A stretch of DNA of 64,000 nt, taken from positions 1,116,001 through 1,180,000 of the forward strand of contig CBDBFZ010000003.1 of NCBI GenBank assembly GCA_965205225.1. Reading direction: 5' to 3'. Made by a program: the position numbers and the translations under genes. Each line of letters begins with the position of its first letter. Within the stretch, counting starts at the first letter, position 1. Below are positions 36,361-44,771 of the stretch, one piece after another. The DNA is from Litorimonas sp965205225. Its GTDB lineage: Bacteria > Pseudomonadota > Alphaproteobacteria > Caulobacterales > Maricaulaceae. The notes beneath the pieces are model-generated. The model was not told the DNA's origin and searched no databases. It saw only the letters and a list, made by a program, of their open reading frames with translations.

Positions 36361-36846
36361 CTAGAGGTCAGGTTCGACCACTTCGACATTCGGTGCGTAA
36401 GGTGTGGTGACACGTTTGGTCTTCACACCTTTCATATCCCAGAATATTTCTGCGAATTCATTGCAGAGCTCGACCAGTTTCTCGCCATCTTCCCGGTGCA
36501 AGTCCTGCTTCACAGCGGATCCAGCCAGCATGATTTTATGGGCTAGTTCGTGGGCGCCCGGATGTTCCTTCAGATGGTCGCCCTTCATGAAGTCACCCCA
36601 GATGATACGGGTTTGGTGTTTGCAATTTTCGGCCATTTCTTCCTTTTTGGCCGTGTTTCGGGCCACTTGCATCGCAAAAGCCGTGTGGCTGAGGCCTTTG
36701 TCTTCGAGACCCAGAAGAATATCCATCTGGCGCAGGGCGGAAACGGCATAATAGGTCACGATGCGCGCGTCATAAATGCCGCAGGGAATGTCGCAGTGGG
36801 CATCCGCCGCAGGCAGATCAAACTTTGAAACGAGTGAATGCAACAT
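36361..36846 (-). CDS. sodN: Nickel superoxide dismutase
   Basis: A 161-residue precursor. The N-terminal propeptide of about 16 residues is followed by HCDIPCGIYDARI, the nickel hook: mature His1, Cys2 and Cys6 bind Ni and cleavage occurs before the His. The rest is the four-helix bundle of the family (VTYYAVSALRQMDILLG...). It dismutates superoxide to H2O2 and O2. ATG 36846 is preceded by GGAAAGG. No MnSOD/FeSOD is seen in the window. Confidence 0.95.
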   Translation of the reverse strand: MLHSLVSKFDLPAADAHCDIPCGIYDARIVTYYAVSALRQMDILLGLEDKGLSHTAFAMQVARNTAKKEEMAENCKHQTRIIWGDFMKGDHLKEHPGAHELAHKIMLAGSAVKQDLHREDGEKLVELCNEFAEIFWDMKGVKTKRVTTPYAPNVEVVEPDL

Positions 36847-36851
36847 AATGA

Positions 36852-37037
36852 CTAACCTTTCCGGCGGATAAAACAGACGTATGCTGAGATAACGCTCAGC
36901 GCGACAAGGCCTGTCGCGACGCCATGATCTGCGAGGATGTGGACTACGCGATGGCCACCATGATCGCCGACATGGGCGAATGCGGGAGTGGTGAGCAGCG
37001 TTGCCCCGAGTCCCATAAGAGTTGATGTTCGGCGCAT
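36852..37037 (-). CDS. Small His-rich membrane protein of the Ni-SOD operon
   Basis: A 61-residue protein. A signal peptide (MRRTSTLMGLGATLLTTPAFA) is followed by HVGDHGGHRVVHILADHG with six histidines, then one transmembrane helix and RRKG. AAGGA precedes ATG 37037, and sodN starts 5 bp after its stop, so they are cotranscribed. The His-rich stretch before a helix recalls the first helix of HupE/UreJ nickel permeases, but the protein is far shorter. A role in nickel capture or delivery to SodN is an inference from position and composition. Confidence 0.75.
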   Translation of the reverse strand: MRRTSTLMGLGATLLTTPAFAHVGDHGGHRVVHILADHGVATGLVALSVISAYVCFIRRKG

Positions 37038-37138
37038 AACTATTCCTTTCAGACGGTTGAACTTGCTTCGTAGCGTTTGGATAGGCATTTTGCTCCGGCT
37101 CTGCAAGATGAAGTCGGGATAATGAGAAGAGGCCGCAC

Positions 37139-37882
37139 GTGGCAATCGCAATCGATAGCTCTGTCATTGATCGCCTGATCGACGTGGACCCGGACAGGGT
37201 CCGCGCGGCGCGCTTGGCCGAACCGGATGTTCGTGATCAATTATTCGCGCTCTATGCATTTCACATGGAACTCGCGAGAGTGCCGGAATTGGTCAGTGAG
37301 CCGATGATGGGCAATATTCGCTACCAATGGTGGCGCGACTGCCTGGATGAGATTTACGGTAACGGGACGGTCCGATCGCACGAGGTGACGACACCGCTTG
37401 CGGAAATGGTTGCGCAGACAGGAATCAGCCGGTTTCTACTGGGCCGTATTATTGATGGGCGTGAGCGTGATCTCGATCCGCGTCCGTTTGCCAATATCCA
37501 CGCCGCAGTTGATTATGCTGACGCCACATCCGGGGCGCTGTCGATTGCGGCCGTGGCAATTTGCAGCGGGACGGGCGGAAAGGCGGCTGGCCGGGCTTGG
37601 GGTTTGACGGGCTTGGCTCGGAGTTATCGATATTATGCCGATGCCGTTCTTCAGGATATTGCTTTTCCCGATATAATCGCAGCAGCGGACACCGCTTTTT
37701 CAGAAGGGCAACAGATTAAGCTTGGAGACGCTCTGCCCGCGCTTGCCTATGTTTCTACCGTGCCGGGTTTTCTCAAACGGATGAACAGAACGGATTATGA
37801 TCCGAGCCAAAATGTGCCGAACTATGCACCGTTTCTGAAGCAGTTGCGGATGCTCGGCAGCGTCGCGGCGAGTCGGCTTTAG
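37139..37882 (+). CDS. Squalene/phytoene synthase-family protein
   Basis: A 247-residue all-alpha protein. QLFALYAFHMELARVPELV and IRYQWWRDCLDEIY correspond to the first aspartate-rich region, and the second is weak. It is shorter than true synthases and resembles the NDUFAF6-like branch often located between secF and trmFO in alphaproteobacteria. Prenyl transfer or an assembly role are both possible. The start is GTG 37139; its 3' end overlaps trmFO by 4 bp. Confidence 0.75.
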   Translation: MAIAIDSSVIDRLIDVDPDRVRAARLAEPDVRDQLFALYAFHMELARVPELVSEPMMGNIRYQWWRDCLDEIYGNGTVRSHEVTTPLAEMVAQTGISRFLLGRIIDGRERDLDPRPFANIHAAVDYADATSGALSIAAVAICSGTGGKAAGRAWGLTGLARSYRYYADAVLQDIAFPDIIAAADTAFSEGQQIKLGDALPALAYVSTVPGFLKRMNRTDYDPSQNVPNYAPFLKQLRMLGSVAASRL

Positions 37883-39258
37883 CCAACCCAATGCCCAATA
37901 TCAGACAAGGCCCGTTCAGCCATGGCGCGGCGTTTGACGCGGGTCTTATCCTTACCGCGCACGCGCGAACCGTCAGGTCGTTTGAAGGATAGATTTTCGA
38001 CGGGTGGAAACAGTCCAAAATTGACGTTCATGGGCTGGAATTTCGCTTTCGGACCACTCATGAAACCACCGGTCACATGTTCGACCAGCGCGCCTAGAGC
38101 CGTGGTTGGTAGAGGTGCGGGCAGAATACTGTTCTTGGCTTGCGCCGCGGCCATGCGCCCTGCAATCAGGCCGAGCGCGGCGCTCTCCACATAGCCTTCC
38201 ACGCCCATGATCTGCCCCGCAAAACGAAGGTCAGGGCGCGACTTCAACCGCAGCTGAGCATCGAGGAGTTTAGGGCTGTTGATGAAAGTGTTGCGGTGTA
38301 TGCCGCCTAGCCGTGCGAAGACGGCTTTCTCAAGCCCCGGGATCATTCGGATGACGTCGGCTTGCGCGCCATATTTCATCTTTGTTTGGAACCCGACCAT
38401 ATTGTAGAGGGTGCCGAGTCCGTTATCCTGCCGCAGCTGGACAATAGTATAGGCTTTCACAGTCGGATTATGCGGGTTTGTCAGTCCGACAGGTTTCATC
38501 GGACCAAAGCGAAGTGTTTCGGGTCCGCGCGATGCCATCACTTCGATAGGCAGGCAGCTCTCAAAATAAGGCGTGTCTTTCTCAAAGTCTTTGAATTCCG
38601 TCTGCTCTGCTGCGGTCAGGGCTTCGATGAAGGCGTAATATTGATCCTTGTCGAGCGGGCAGTTGATATAGTCCGCTCCGTCGCCGCCCAGACCTTTCTT
38701 GTCATAACGTGACTGGAACCAGGCCTTATCGAAATCGATACTGTCCTTATAGACGATGGGCGCGATGGCATCGAAAAAGGCAAGGGAGTCCACATCAGTT
38801 TCTGCCAGAATGGACTTGGCGAGTGCATCTGATGTGAGCGGCCCTGTGGCGATGATCGTATTGCCCCAACCCGCTGGGGGTAGACCTGCAACTTCGCCAT
38901 ACTCGATAGTGATATTGGGATGCTGGGTCAGCATGGTTGTCACGGACTCGGAGAAGGCGTCGCGGTCCACTGCCAGCGCGCCGCCAGCTGGCAGTTGAAA
39001 CAGATCGCCCATGCCCATGATCAGTGAGCTATTGCGCCGCATCTCCTCGTGTAGAAGCCCGACGGCATTACCGAGATGATTGTCGGACCGGAAAGAATTG
39101 GAGCAGACCAGTTCGGCAAAGCCGCCGGATTGATGCGCCGCCGTCATCCGTTTCGGGCGCATTTCGTGCAGTATGACGGGAACGTCAGCTTCAGCGATTT
39201 GCCACGCGGCTTCTGACCCAGCGAGGCCGGCGCCGATGATATGGACAGGTTCGCTCAT
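37879..39258 (-). CDS. trmFO: tRNA (uracil-54-C5)-methyltransferase, folate-dependent (TrmFO)
   Basis: Flavoprotein of 459 residues that methylates U54 of tRNA using methylenetetrahydrofolate. The N-terminal FAD loop is IGAGLAGSEAAW; ELVCSNSFRSDN contains the conserved catalytic cysteine; GQIMGVEGYVESAALGLIAG is the second FAD region. The size is normal and it is convergent with the synthase-like gene. Confidence 0.95.
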   Translation of the reverse strand: MSEPVHIIGAGLAGSEAAWQIAEADVPVILHEMRPKRMTAAHQSGGFAELVCSNSFRSDNHLGNAVGLLHEEMRRNSSLIMGMGDLFQLPAGGALAVDRDAFSESVTTMLTQHPNITIEYGEVAGLPPAGWGNTIIATGPLTSDALAKSILAETDVDSLAFFDAIAPIVYKDSIDFDKAWFQSRYDKKGLGGDGADYINCPLDKDQYYAFIEALTAAEQTEFKDFEKDTPYFESCLPIEVMASRGPETLRFGPMKPVGLTNPHNPTVKAYTIVQLRQDNGLGTLYNMVGFQTKMKYGAQADVIRMIPGLEKAVFARLGGIHRNTFINSPKLLDAQLRLKSRPDLRFAGQIMGVEGYVESAALGLIAGRMAAAQAKNSILPAPLPTTALGALVEHVTGGFMSGPKAKFQPMNVNFGLFPPVENLSFKRPDGSRVRGKDKTRVKRRAMAERALSDIGHWVG

Positions 39259-39426
39259 AGGCGTGGGTTAGGGCTGGGACCCGTATGAAGCAACTCCGTA
39301 CGGCAGGCCTGTATCAAGGTTGCCATCCCAGCTGTTTGGCGCATACAAACACTATGGCGGAGGACATATGCAACCGATCAAGCCGACCCCTTAATTCTAG
39401 GCATTACGAGATCACTGACGTCATGT

Positions 39427-40254
39427 TTGGCGCGTTTCGATCGCCGGGTGGTATGCCATTTTCTGGAAACTGTTGGGTGGGCGACGCTTTTACTGACGAT
39501 TATAGAGGTTCCACTAATTCCGATGGCAATATCGTCTTATGGCGATCTTAACATGATGATTATTGCGTATGTCGCCGTGATTGCGATCATCCGTGCGGCG
39601 TTCTTTCGCAGTTATTTCTTCGGCGATCTGGGCGGGACGTTTCCGTTTCAAGTTGGTTCTGACGAAGTGCGGCAAGGTCTGTCCATGCTGGGGTTTTATG
39701 CTCTGCTCGTGATCAGCATCAGTCTTCTCGCGATTGTTCTCATGGCCCTTCTCATCATGGTGTCTGGCGAAGAGTCGGTTGCCGGAATGGTTCTGGGAAT
39801 AATCCCTCTCTACTATGTCGGTATCATTGCGGCTTATATCTGGTTTGCCGTTCGGTTCTGCACCGCAGGTGCCTTAACGGCGCTCAGAGGAAAAACACAT
39901 GTTTTGGCCGCCCGTCATGTCAGTCGAAACCGTTTCTGGGCGCTGTTCGATTCGATATTGGTTGCCCGCCTAATCGGCTATATCGTGATCTATATCGTGA
40001 TCTATATCGCGGTCTATATCGCGGTCTATATCGCGGTCATAATTGGTATTCTGCTGGTGTTCTCAAGCATCAATGTCGGCGACACCATGACGAATATGAT
40101 TGAGGGTGATCCTGCAGCTTGGATCATGACGATGATCTCGATCGTCATTGTGTGTGCCGGTTATGCTTTTTACTTATTGCTGCTCGTCGGCCCTCAAGCC
40201 TATTTCACGCATCAGTGGGCGGGTGCGGACCCGAACGCCTTGGACGCAGAATAG
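39427..40254 (+). CDS. Hypothetical multi-pass membrane protein
   Basis: I do not recognise the family. About 275 residues with six hydrophobic segments; a soluble loop near 85 (GGTFPFQVGSDEVRQGL) and LTALRGKTHVLAARHVSRNRFW between helices. One helix is encoded by a 12-bp tandem array and reads IVIYIVIYIAVYIAVYIAV. The start is uncertain: TTG 39427 fits the frame but lacks a clear ribosome-binding site, and an overlapping frame begins with ATG 39423. It is convergent with uvrA, 25 bp away. Confidence 0.65.
   Translation: MARFDRRVVCHFLETVGWATLLLTIIEVPLIPMAISSYGDLNMMIIAYVAVIAIIRAAFFRSYFFGDLGGTFPFQVGSDEVRQGLSMLGFYALLVISISLLAIVLMALLIMVSGEESVAGMVLGIIPLYYVGIIAAYIWFAVRFCTAGALTALRGKTHVLAARHVSRNRFWALFDSILVARLIGYIVIYIVIYIAVYIAVYIAVIIGILLVFSSINVGDTMTNMIEGDPAAWIMTMISIVIVCAGYAFYLLLLVGPQAYFTHQWAGADPNALDAE
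39979..40038 (+). repeat. 12-bp tandem repeat, 5 units, encoding a membrane helix
   Basis: The unit TATATCG(T/C)G(A/G)TC is present five times: two units of one variant followed by three of the other. It is in frame and encodes four residues per unit. All variants are hydrophobic, so copy-number change would lengthen or shorten the helix without breaking the frame. Confidence 0.9.
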
Positions 40255-40279
40255 CGTCATCAAGCGAGCGGTCTGCTGG

Positions 40280-43144
40280 TTATTCCGCCGCTTCAGCTTT
40301 TAATGCGCATTTCGCTAACATCAGCTTGAGATAGCGACCCGTCCAACTGGCTTTGACAACGGCAATATCCTCCGGCGTGCCGGTTGCGACGATTTCACCG
40401 CCGCCGTCGCCGCCTTCTGGGCCGATATCGATCACCCAGTCAGCGGTCTTCACCACGTCTAGATTATGCTCGATAATGACCATCGTATTGCCGGTGCTGA
40501 CGAGCTCTTGCAGGACGCTGAGCAATTTATTGACGTCTTCAAAATGGAGACCCGTTGTGGGTTCATCGAGAATATAGAGCGTTCGACCCGTCGCGCGCTT
40601 GGACAGTTCCTTGGCAAGCTTGACGCGTTGCGCTTCGCCGCCCGACAAGGTTGTCGCTTGCTGCCCGACCTTGATGTAACCAAGGCCAACGCGCTGTAAT
40701 GTCACCATCTTATCGCGGATCGACGGTACGGCTTTGAAAAACTCTGCGGCCTCTTCAATACTCATATTAAGAACGTCTGCGATCGACTTACCTTTGAATT
40801 TGATCTCCAATGTCTCCCGGTTATAGCGCTTCCCGTCACACACGTCGCAGGTGACATAGACGTCAGGCAGGAAGTGCATCTCGATCTTGATGACGCCGCC
40901 GCCCTGACAGGCTTCGCAGCGACCGCCCTTCACATTGAAAGAGAAACGACCCGGTTTGTAGCCACGCGTTTTGGCTTCCGGCAGTCCGGAGAACCAGTCG
41001 CGAATGGGTGTAAACGCGCCCGTGTAAGTTGCAGGATTGGACCTCGGTGTCCGGCCAATCGCGGATTGGTTGATGTCGATCACCTTATCGAGCTGATTGA
41101 TACCATGAATGGCTGTGTGTGGCATCGGCGGCTTTATCGCCTTATTGAGCTTGCGCGCCGCCGCTTTGTAGAGCGTTTCAATCGTCAGCGTTGACTTGCC
41201 GCCGCCCGATATACCGGTGACGCAGGTCAATACACCAAGTGGGATGTCCACATCGACATTTTTGAGATTATTGCCAGAGGCACCCTCGATCCTGAGAACC
41301 CTATCAGGGTCCATGCTGCGGCGCTGGGTCGGTATTTCAATTTCCTTGTCACCAGTGAGATACTGGCTGGTCAGTGATTTTCTCGACCGTTTGACCTGGT
41401 TTGGTGTGCCGCTGGCGACGACTTCGCCGCCATGAATCCCTGCCTTCGGCCCCATGTCGATGACATAGTCCGCCGTCAGAATGGCCTCTTCATCATGTTC
41501 CACGACGAGGACGGTATTACCGAGATCGCGAAGTTCCTGCAGTGTTTCGAGCAATCTAGCATTATCGCGCTGATGCAGGCCGATTGACGGTTCATCAAGC
41601 ACGTAAAGAACGCCGGCTAGGCCTGAGCCGATCTGAGAAGCCAAGCGGATCCGCTGGCTTTCTCCGCCTGAAAGAGATCCTGACTCACGGCCAACTGTCA
41701 GATAATCCAGTCCAACAGCATTCAGGAATTTCAACCGATCAGTAATTTCTTTCAGGATACGCTCTGCAATCTCCATATCCTTAGCGGACAGCGCCGTTTT
41801 CAATCCCTCAAAATGCTCCAGAGATTGTGCGATGCTCATCTCACCAGGACCAGAAATATCCATGCCGGCGATTTTGACCGAGAGGGCTTCAGGTTTGAGC
41901 CGTTTGCCCTCACACGTATCGCAGGGGCTGTCGGACATATATTTGCCGAGTTCTTCGCGCACCCAGGTGCTCTCTGTTTCGCGGTAGCGCCGCTCTAGAT
42001 TTGGCAGCACACCTTCGAACGACTTCTTCGTCTCATAGGCCCGCCGACCATCCTTGTAGCTGAACTGAATGCGGGTGCCTTTGGTGCCGTAGAGAACGAC
42101 ATTTTGAGATTTGCTGTTCAGCTCACGAAAGGGTGTGCTGGTCGAAAAGCCATAATGATTCGCCAAGGCGGTGAGCGTTTGCCCGTAGAGCGATGAGGGT
42201 GTCTTGCTCCACGGCGCAATAGCGCCGCCTGAAAGACTGCGGGTATCGTCCAGAATGATCAGATTGACGTCAAACTTCAGCTCCTTGCCGAGCCCGTCAC
42301 AGACCGGGCAAGCGCCCTGTGGGGAGTTGAAAGAAAAGAGGCGCGGTTCAATTTCTTCCAACGTAAACCCTGAGACTGGACAGGCGAACTTGGCAGAAAA
42401 CACCATGCGTGTGTCTGGGTCGTCGGCATTTTCGGCGATCGCCAAACCATCGGCGAGCCTGAGTGCCTGCTCCAGGCTGTCAGCTAGCCGAGTCTCAATG
42501 CCCTCGCGGACGACGACCCGGTCGACAACAACATCGATATCCTGCTTGAATTTCTTGTCGAGCTCCGGCGCCTCTTCCAGCCGGACCAGCTCGCCATTGA
42601 TCTTGGCGCGTTGATAGCCTGATTTCATCCATTCAGCGATCTCCTTGCGGAACTCCCCCTTGCGGTTCCGAACAACGGGGGCGAGCAGATAAAGCTTGGT
42701 GCCTTCATCCATCTCCATGATCAGATCGACCATCTGACTGACGGACTGGCTCTCAATCGGGAGTCCTGTTGCAGGAGAGTAGGGGACGCCAACCCGTGCC
42801 CAGAGTAGACGCATATAGTCGTAAATCTCTGTGACTGTGCCGACTGTCGAGCGCGGGTTTTTAGACGTGGCCTTCTGCTCAATAGAGATAGCCGGTGAGA
42901 GTCCCTCAATAGAATCTACATCCGGCTTACCTTGTAACTCCAGGAACTGGCGCGCATAGGCGGAGAGCGACTCGACATAGCGGCGCTGGCCTTCCGCATA
43001 GATCGTATCAAAGGCGAGAGAGGACTTGCCCGACCCAGACAGGCCCGTGATCACGACCAGCTTGTCGCGCGGCAGATCGATGTTGACGTTTTTGAGATTA
43101 TGCTCTCTCGCGCCACGGACCTGAATGTTTTTCAGCATAGCCAT
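40280..43144 (-). CDS. uvrA: Excinuclease ABC subunit A
   Basis: Damage-recognition ATPase of nucleotide excision repair, 954 residues. It has two ABC modules (TGLSGSGKSSLAFDT near 33; TGISGGGKSTLTIET near 655), zinc-finger cysteines (CPVC; CDTCEGKR; CEACQGGG ... CDVCDGKR) and the signatures LSGGESQRI and LSGGEAQRV. It is divergent from ssb with a shared upstream SOS box, so it is likely LexA-controlled. Confidence 0.97.
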   Translation of the reverse strand: MAMLKNIQVRGAREHNLKNVNIDLPRDKLVVITGLSGSGKSSLAFDTIYAEGQRRYVESLSAYARQFLELQGKPDVDSIEGLSPAISIEQKATSKNPRSTVGTVTEIYDYMRLLWARVGVPYSPATGLPIESQSVSQMVDLIMEMDEGTKLYLLAPVVRNRKGEFRKEIAEWMKSGYQRAKINGELVRLEEAPELDKKFKQDIDVVVDRVVVREGIETRLADSLEQALRLADGLAIAENADDPDTRMVFSAKFACPVSGFTLEEIEPRLFSFNSPQGACPVCDGLGKELKFDVNLIILDDTRSLSGGAIAPWSKTPSSLYGQTLTALANHYGFSTSTPFRELNSKSQNVVLYGTKGTRIQFSYKDGRRAYETKKSFEGVLPNLERRYRETESTWVREELGKYMSDSPCDTCEGKRLKPEALSVKIAGMDISGPGEMSIAQSLEHFEGLKTALSAKDMEIAERILKEITDRLKFLNAVGLDYLTVGRESGSLSGGESQRIRLASQIGSGLAGVLYVLDEPSIGLHQRDNARLLETLQELRDLGNTVLVVEHDEEAILTADYVIDMGPKAGIHGGEVVASGTPNQVKRSRKSLTSQYLTGDKEIEIPTQRRSMDPDRVLRIEGASGNNLKNVDVDIPLGVLTCVTGISGGGKSTLTIETLYKAAARKLNKAIKPPMPHTAIHGINQLDKVIDINQSAIGRTPRSNPATYTGAFTPIRDWFSGLPEAKTRGYKPGRFSFNVKGGRCEACQGGGVIKIEMHFLPDVYVTCDVCDGKRYNRETLEIKFKGKSIADVLNMSIEEAAEFFKAVPSIRDKMVTLQRVGLGYIKVGQQATTLSGGEAQRVKLAKELSKRATGRTLYILDEPTTGLHFEDVNKLLSVLQELVSTGNTMVIIEHNLDVVKTADWVIDIGPEGGDGGGEIVATGTPEDIAVVKASWTGRYLKLMLAKCALKAEAAE

Positions 43145-43274
43145 GAAGAAAATTCCCGTAAGCGCGAGTTACCCATTGGTTTGCTTACGCGCTGCGTGGA
43201 CTTAAGGGTCTGATCCCGGCAAGACAAGCAAATGTGCTGCGATCGAATCTTGCATTTGCAAACTCAAAGTAGTA

Positions 43275-43289
43275 GAACATAAAGAGAAC
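43275..43289. promoter_or_regulatory. LexA-binding SOS box between uvrA and ssb
   Basis: GAAC, seven bases, GAAC: this is the direct-repeat operator (GTTC-N7-GTTC on the other strand) known for alphaproteobacterial LexA. It lies 23 bp before the ssb start and 130 bp before uvrA, both classical SOS genes. Confidence 0.8.
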
Positions 43290-43311
43290 AAAAACTTAAG
43301 AGGAGAGTCAC

Positions 43312-43785
43312 ATGGCAGGATCAGTCAATAAGGTTATTCTGATCGGGAATGTCGGCAACGATCCAGAAATCCGGACCTTTGGCAATGGCGGCAAGGTTGC
43401 GAACCTGTCTATCGCGACATCGGAAAGCTGGCGCGACAAGCAGAGCGGCGAACGCAAGGAAAAGACGGAATGGCACCGCGTTGCCGTCTTTGGCGAAGGT
43501 TTGGTCGGGGTCATCGAGCGCTATATCAAGAAAGGTTCAAAGCTTTATATCGAAGGCAAGCTGCAAACCCGCAAATGGCAGGACCGCGATGGCAATGACA
43601 AATATACCACTGAGATCGTCCTGCAAGGTCCCGGTACGACCCTGACAATGCTTGATAGCCGCAATTCAGGCAGTGGCGGGGGCGATATGGACCAGCGTGT
43701 ATCAGGCGGCGGCAGACCGCGCAGCGCCAGTGCGATGGAGGGTCCGAAACAGGATTTTGACCTGGATGACGAGATCCCGTTCTAG
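43312..43785 (+). CDS. ssb: Single-stranded DNA-binding protein
   Basis: A 157-residue OB-fold protein for replication and repair. The fold starts SVNKVILIGNVGNDPEIR and includes WHRVAVFGEGLVGVIERYIKKGSKLYIEGKLQTRKW. A Gly/Ser-rich linker leads to the acidic tip DLDDEIPF, which recruits partner proteins. AGAGGAGAG precedes ATG 43312. Confidence 0.97.
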   Translation: MAGSVNKVILIGNVGNDPEIRTFGNGGKVANLSIATSESWRDKQSGERKEKTEWHRVAVFGEGLVGVIERYIKKGSKLYIEGKLQTRKWQDRDGNDKYTTEIVLQGPGTTLTMLDSRNSGSGGGDMDQRVSGGGRPRSASAMEGPKQDFDLDDEIPF

Positions 43786-43802
43786 CTTGTGGTCACAAAT
43801 AC

Positions 43803-43996
43803 CTATTTGATCCAGAGGTAAATGGCGGCGCTTTTGACGAAACCCATGAAGCTTGTGAAGAGTTTATCATAAGCTGGGTTGGCGGCGTAAGTCAGTGCGT
43901 CTACGTTCACGACGCGCAGACCGCGTGACACGGCCATGCGGATGACGGCAGATCCGGTAAATCCATACCCGCCGGTGACGAGAAGAGTTGGGTCGT
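43803..43996 (-). pseudogene. Chimeric relic: RmlB N-terminus joined to an IS5 transposase C-terminus
   Basis: The frame reads DPTLLVTGGYGFTGSAVIR and then VVNVDALTYAANPA, the Rossmann start of dTDP-glucose 4,6-dehydratase (RmlB). It then switches without a stop to YDKLFTSFMGFVKSAAIYLW and ends at a TAG at 43803. The second part closely resembles the last ~22 residues of IS5/IS427 transposases (compare YDKHIQNYMGFVYIAAIKIW of the element at 377). No start codon remains: the first codon position has ATA, and it overlaps the gluQ stop. A relic of a sugar nucleotide gene eaten by an insertion sequence. Confidence 0.6.
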
Positions 43997-43999
43997 TTT

Positions 44000-44737
44000 T
44001 TATGGGGCTGGCCTATCGACGCTCATGCGCGCAAGGTCCAGCACTTCTGCTGCAGATCGTCTAGCCTGGCGCAGTGAGCGGATTGTTTGCGACCCTGATC
44101 GCTTACTCATTTTCTGATCGCCTCTCTCCATGACAAGGCTGTGATGATGATAATGCGGTACGGGCCAACCCATCAGTGTTTGAATGAGCACATGAACCGG
44201 GGTTTTCTCGAAGAGATCCAGGCCGCGGGTTACATCGGTCACATCTTGTACATGATCATCATGCGTGACCGCGACATGATAGCTCGTTCCAATATCACGC
44301 CGCACCAGCGTCTTGTCTTCGAGGGTCGTCAGATCAAAGCAGATCGTTTCATCCCCTTCCTGAAAACTCAGCTGGTCTGTACCAAGCGCCTCAATTGCAC
44401 GCGCCGTTGAGAGCTTAATGACAGGTGGCAAGTCGCGATTCTCTCGGCCTGTACGGGTCGTGTAGCCTTCGTAGAGCAGGCCGCGCTTATCCAGAGCGTC
44501 GATTACGCCCGGATACTCTGCAATATGGTCACGCTGCACGCGAACGGGCGCAGGCCACTCGAATCCCAGCCAAGTGAGATCCTCGTAGATGGCCTCAATC
44601 AGTTCGGGTCGGGACCGTGTATTGTCGATATCCTCGATCCTTAGCAAGCAGGGCCCAAGGGAAAAAGCCTGCTCGGCGGCATAGGCGTGGCCCAAGTGCA
44701 GAAACCCAGTCGGCGAGGGCGCGAAACGGGTCAACAT
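44000..44737 (-). CDS. gluQ: Glutamyl-Q tRNA(Asp) synthetase
   Basis: A truncated GluRS-like enzyme that attaches glutamate to queuosine 34 of tRNA-Asp. It carries APSPTGFLHLGHAYAA (HIGH motif variant) and MSKRSGSQTI (KMSKS variant), with no anticodon-binding domain. The 245 residues are shorter than E. coli YadB, and the zinc-binding cysteines usually found around residues 100-120 are missing (GYTTRTGRENRDLPPVIKL). The stop falls against the RmlB relic, so the last few residues (VDRPAP) may not be original. Confidence 0.85.
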   Translation of the reverse strand: MLTRFAPSPTGFLHLGHAYAAEQAFSLGPCLLRIEDIDNTRSRPELIEAIYEDLTWLGFEWPAPVRVQRDHIAEYPGVIDALDKRGLLYEGYTTRTGRENRDLPPVIKLSTARAIEALGTDQLSFQEGDETICFDLTTLEDKTLVRRDIGTSYHVAVTHDDHVQDVTDVTRGLDLFEKTPVHVLIQTLMGWPVPHYHHHSLVMERGDQKMSKRSGSQTIRSLRQARRSAAEVLDLARMSVDRPAP

Positions 44738-44771
44738 TGTGTCTGTCCCAAATGAAACATCGCAGGGTGCA

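Noticed and set aside
36847..37167. Long N-terminal extension of the Ni-SOD frame to 37167
   Set aside because: It runs through the small His-rich gene in another frame; ATG 36846 has its own ribosome-binding site and gives the expected short propeptide.
39285..39551. 88-codon frame overlapping the start of the membrane protein
   Set aside because: Not continuous with any hydrophobic segment; the frame at 39427 carries the membrane protein. It only keeps the exact start of that gene open.
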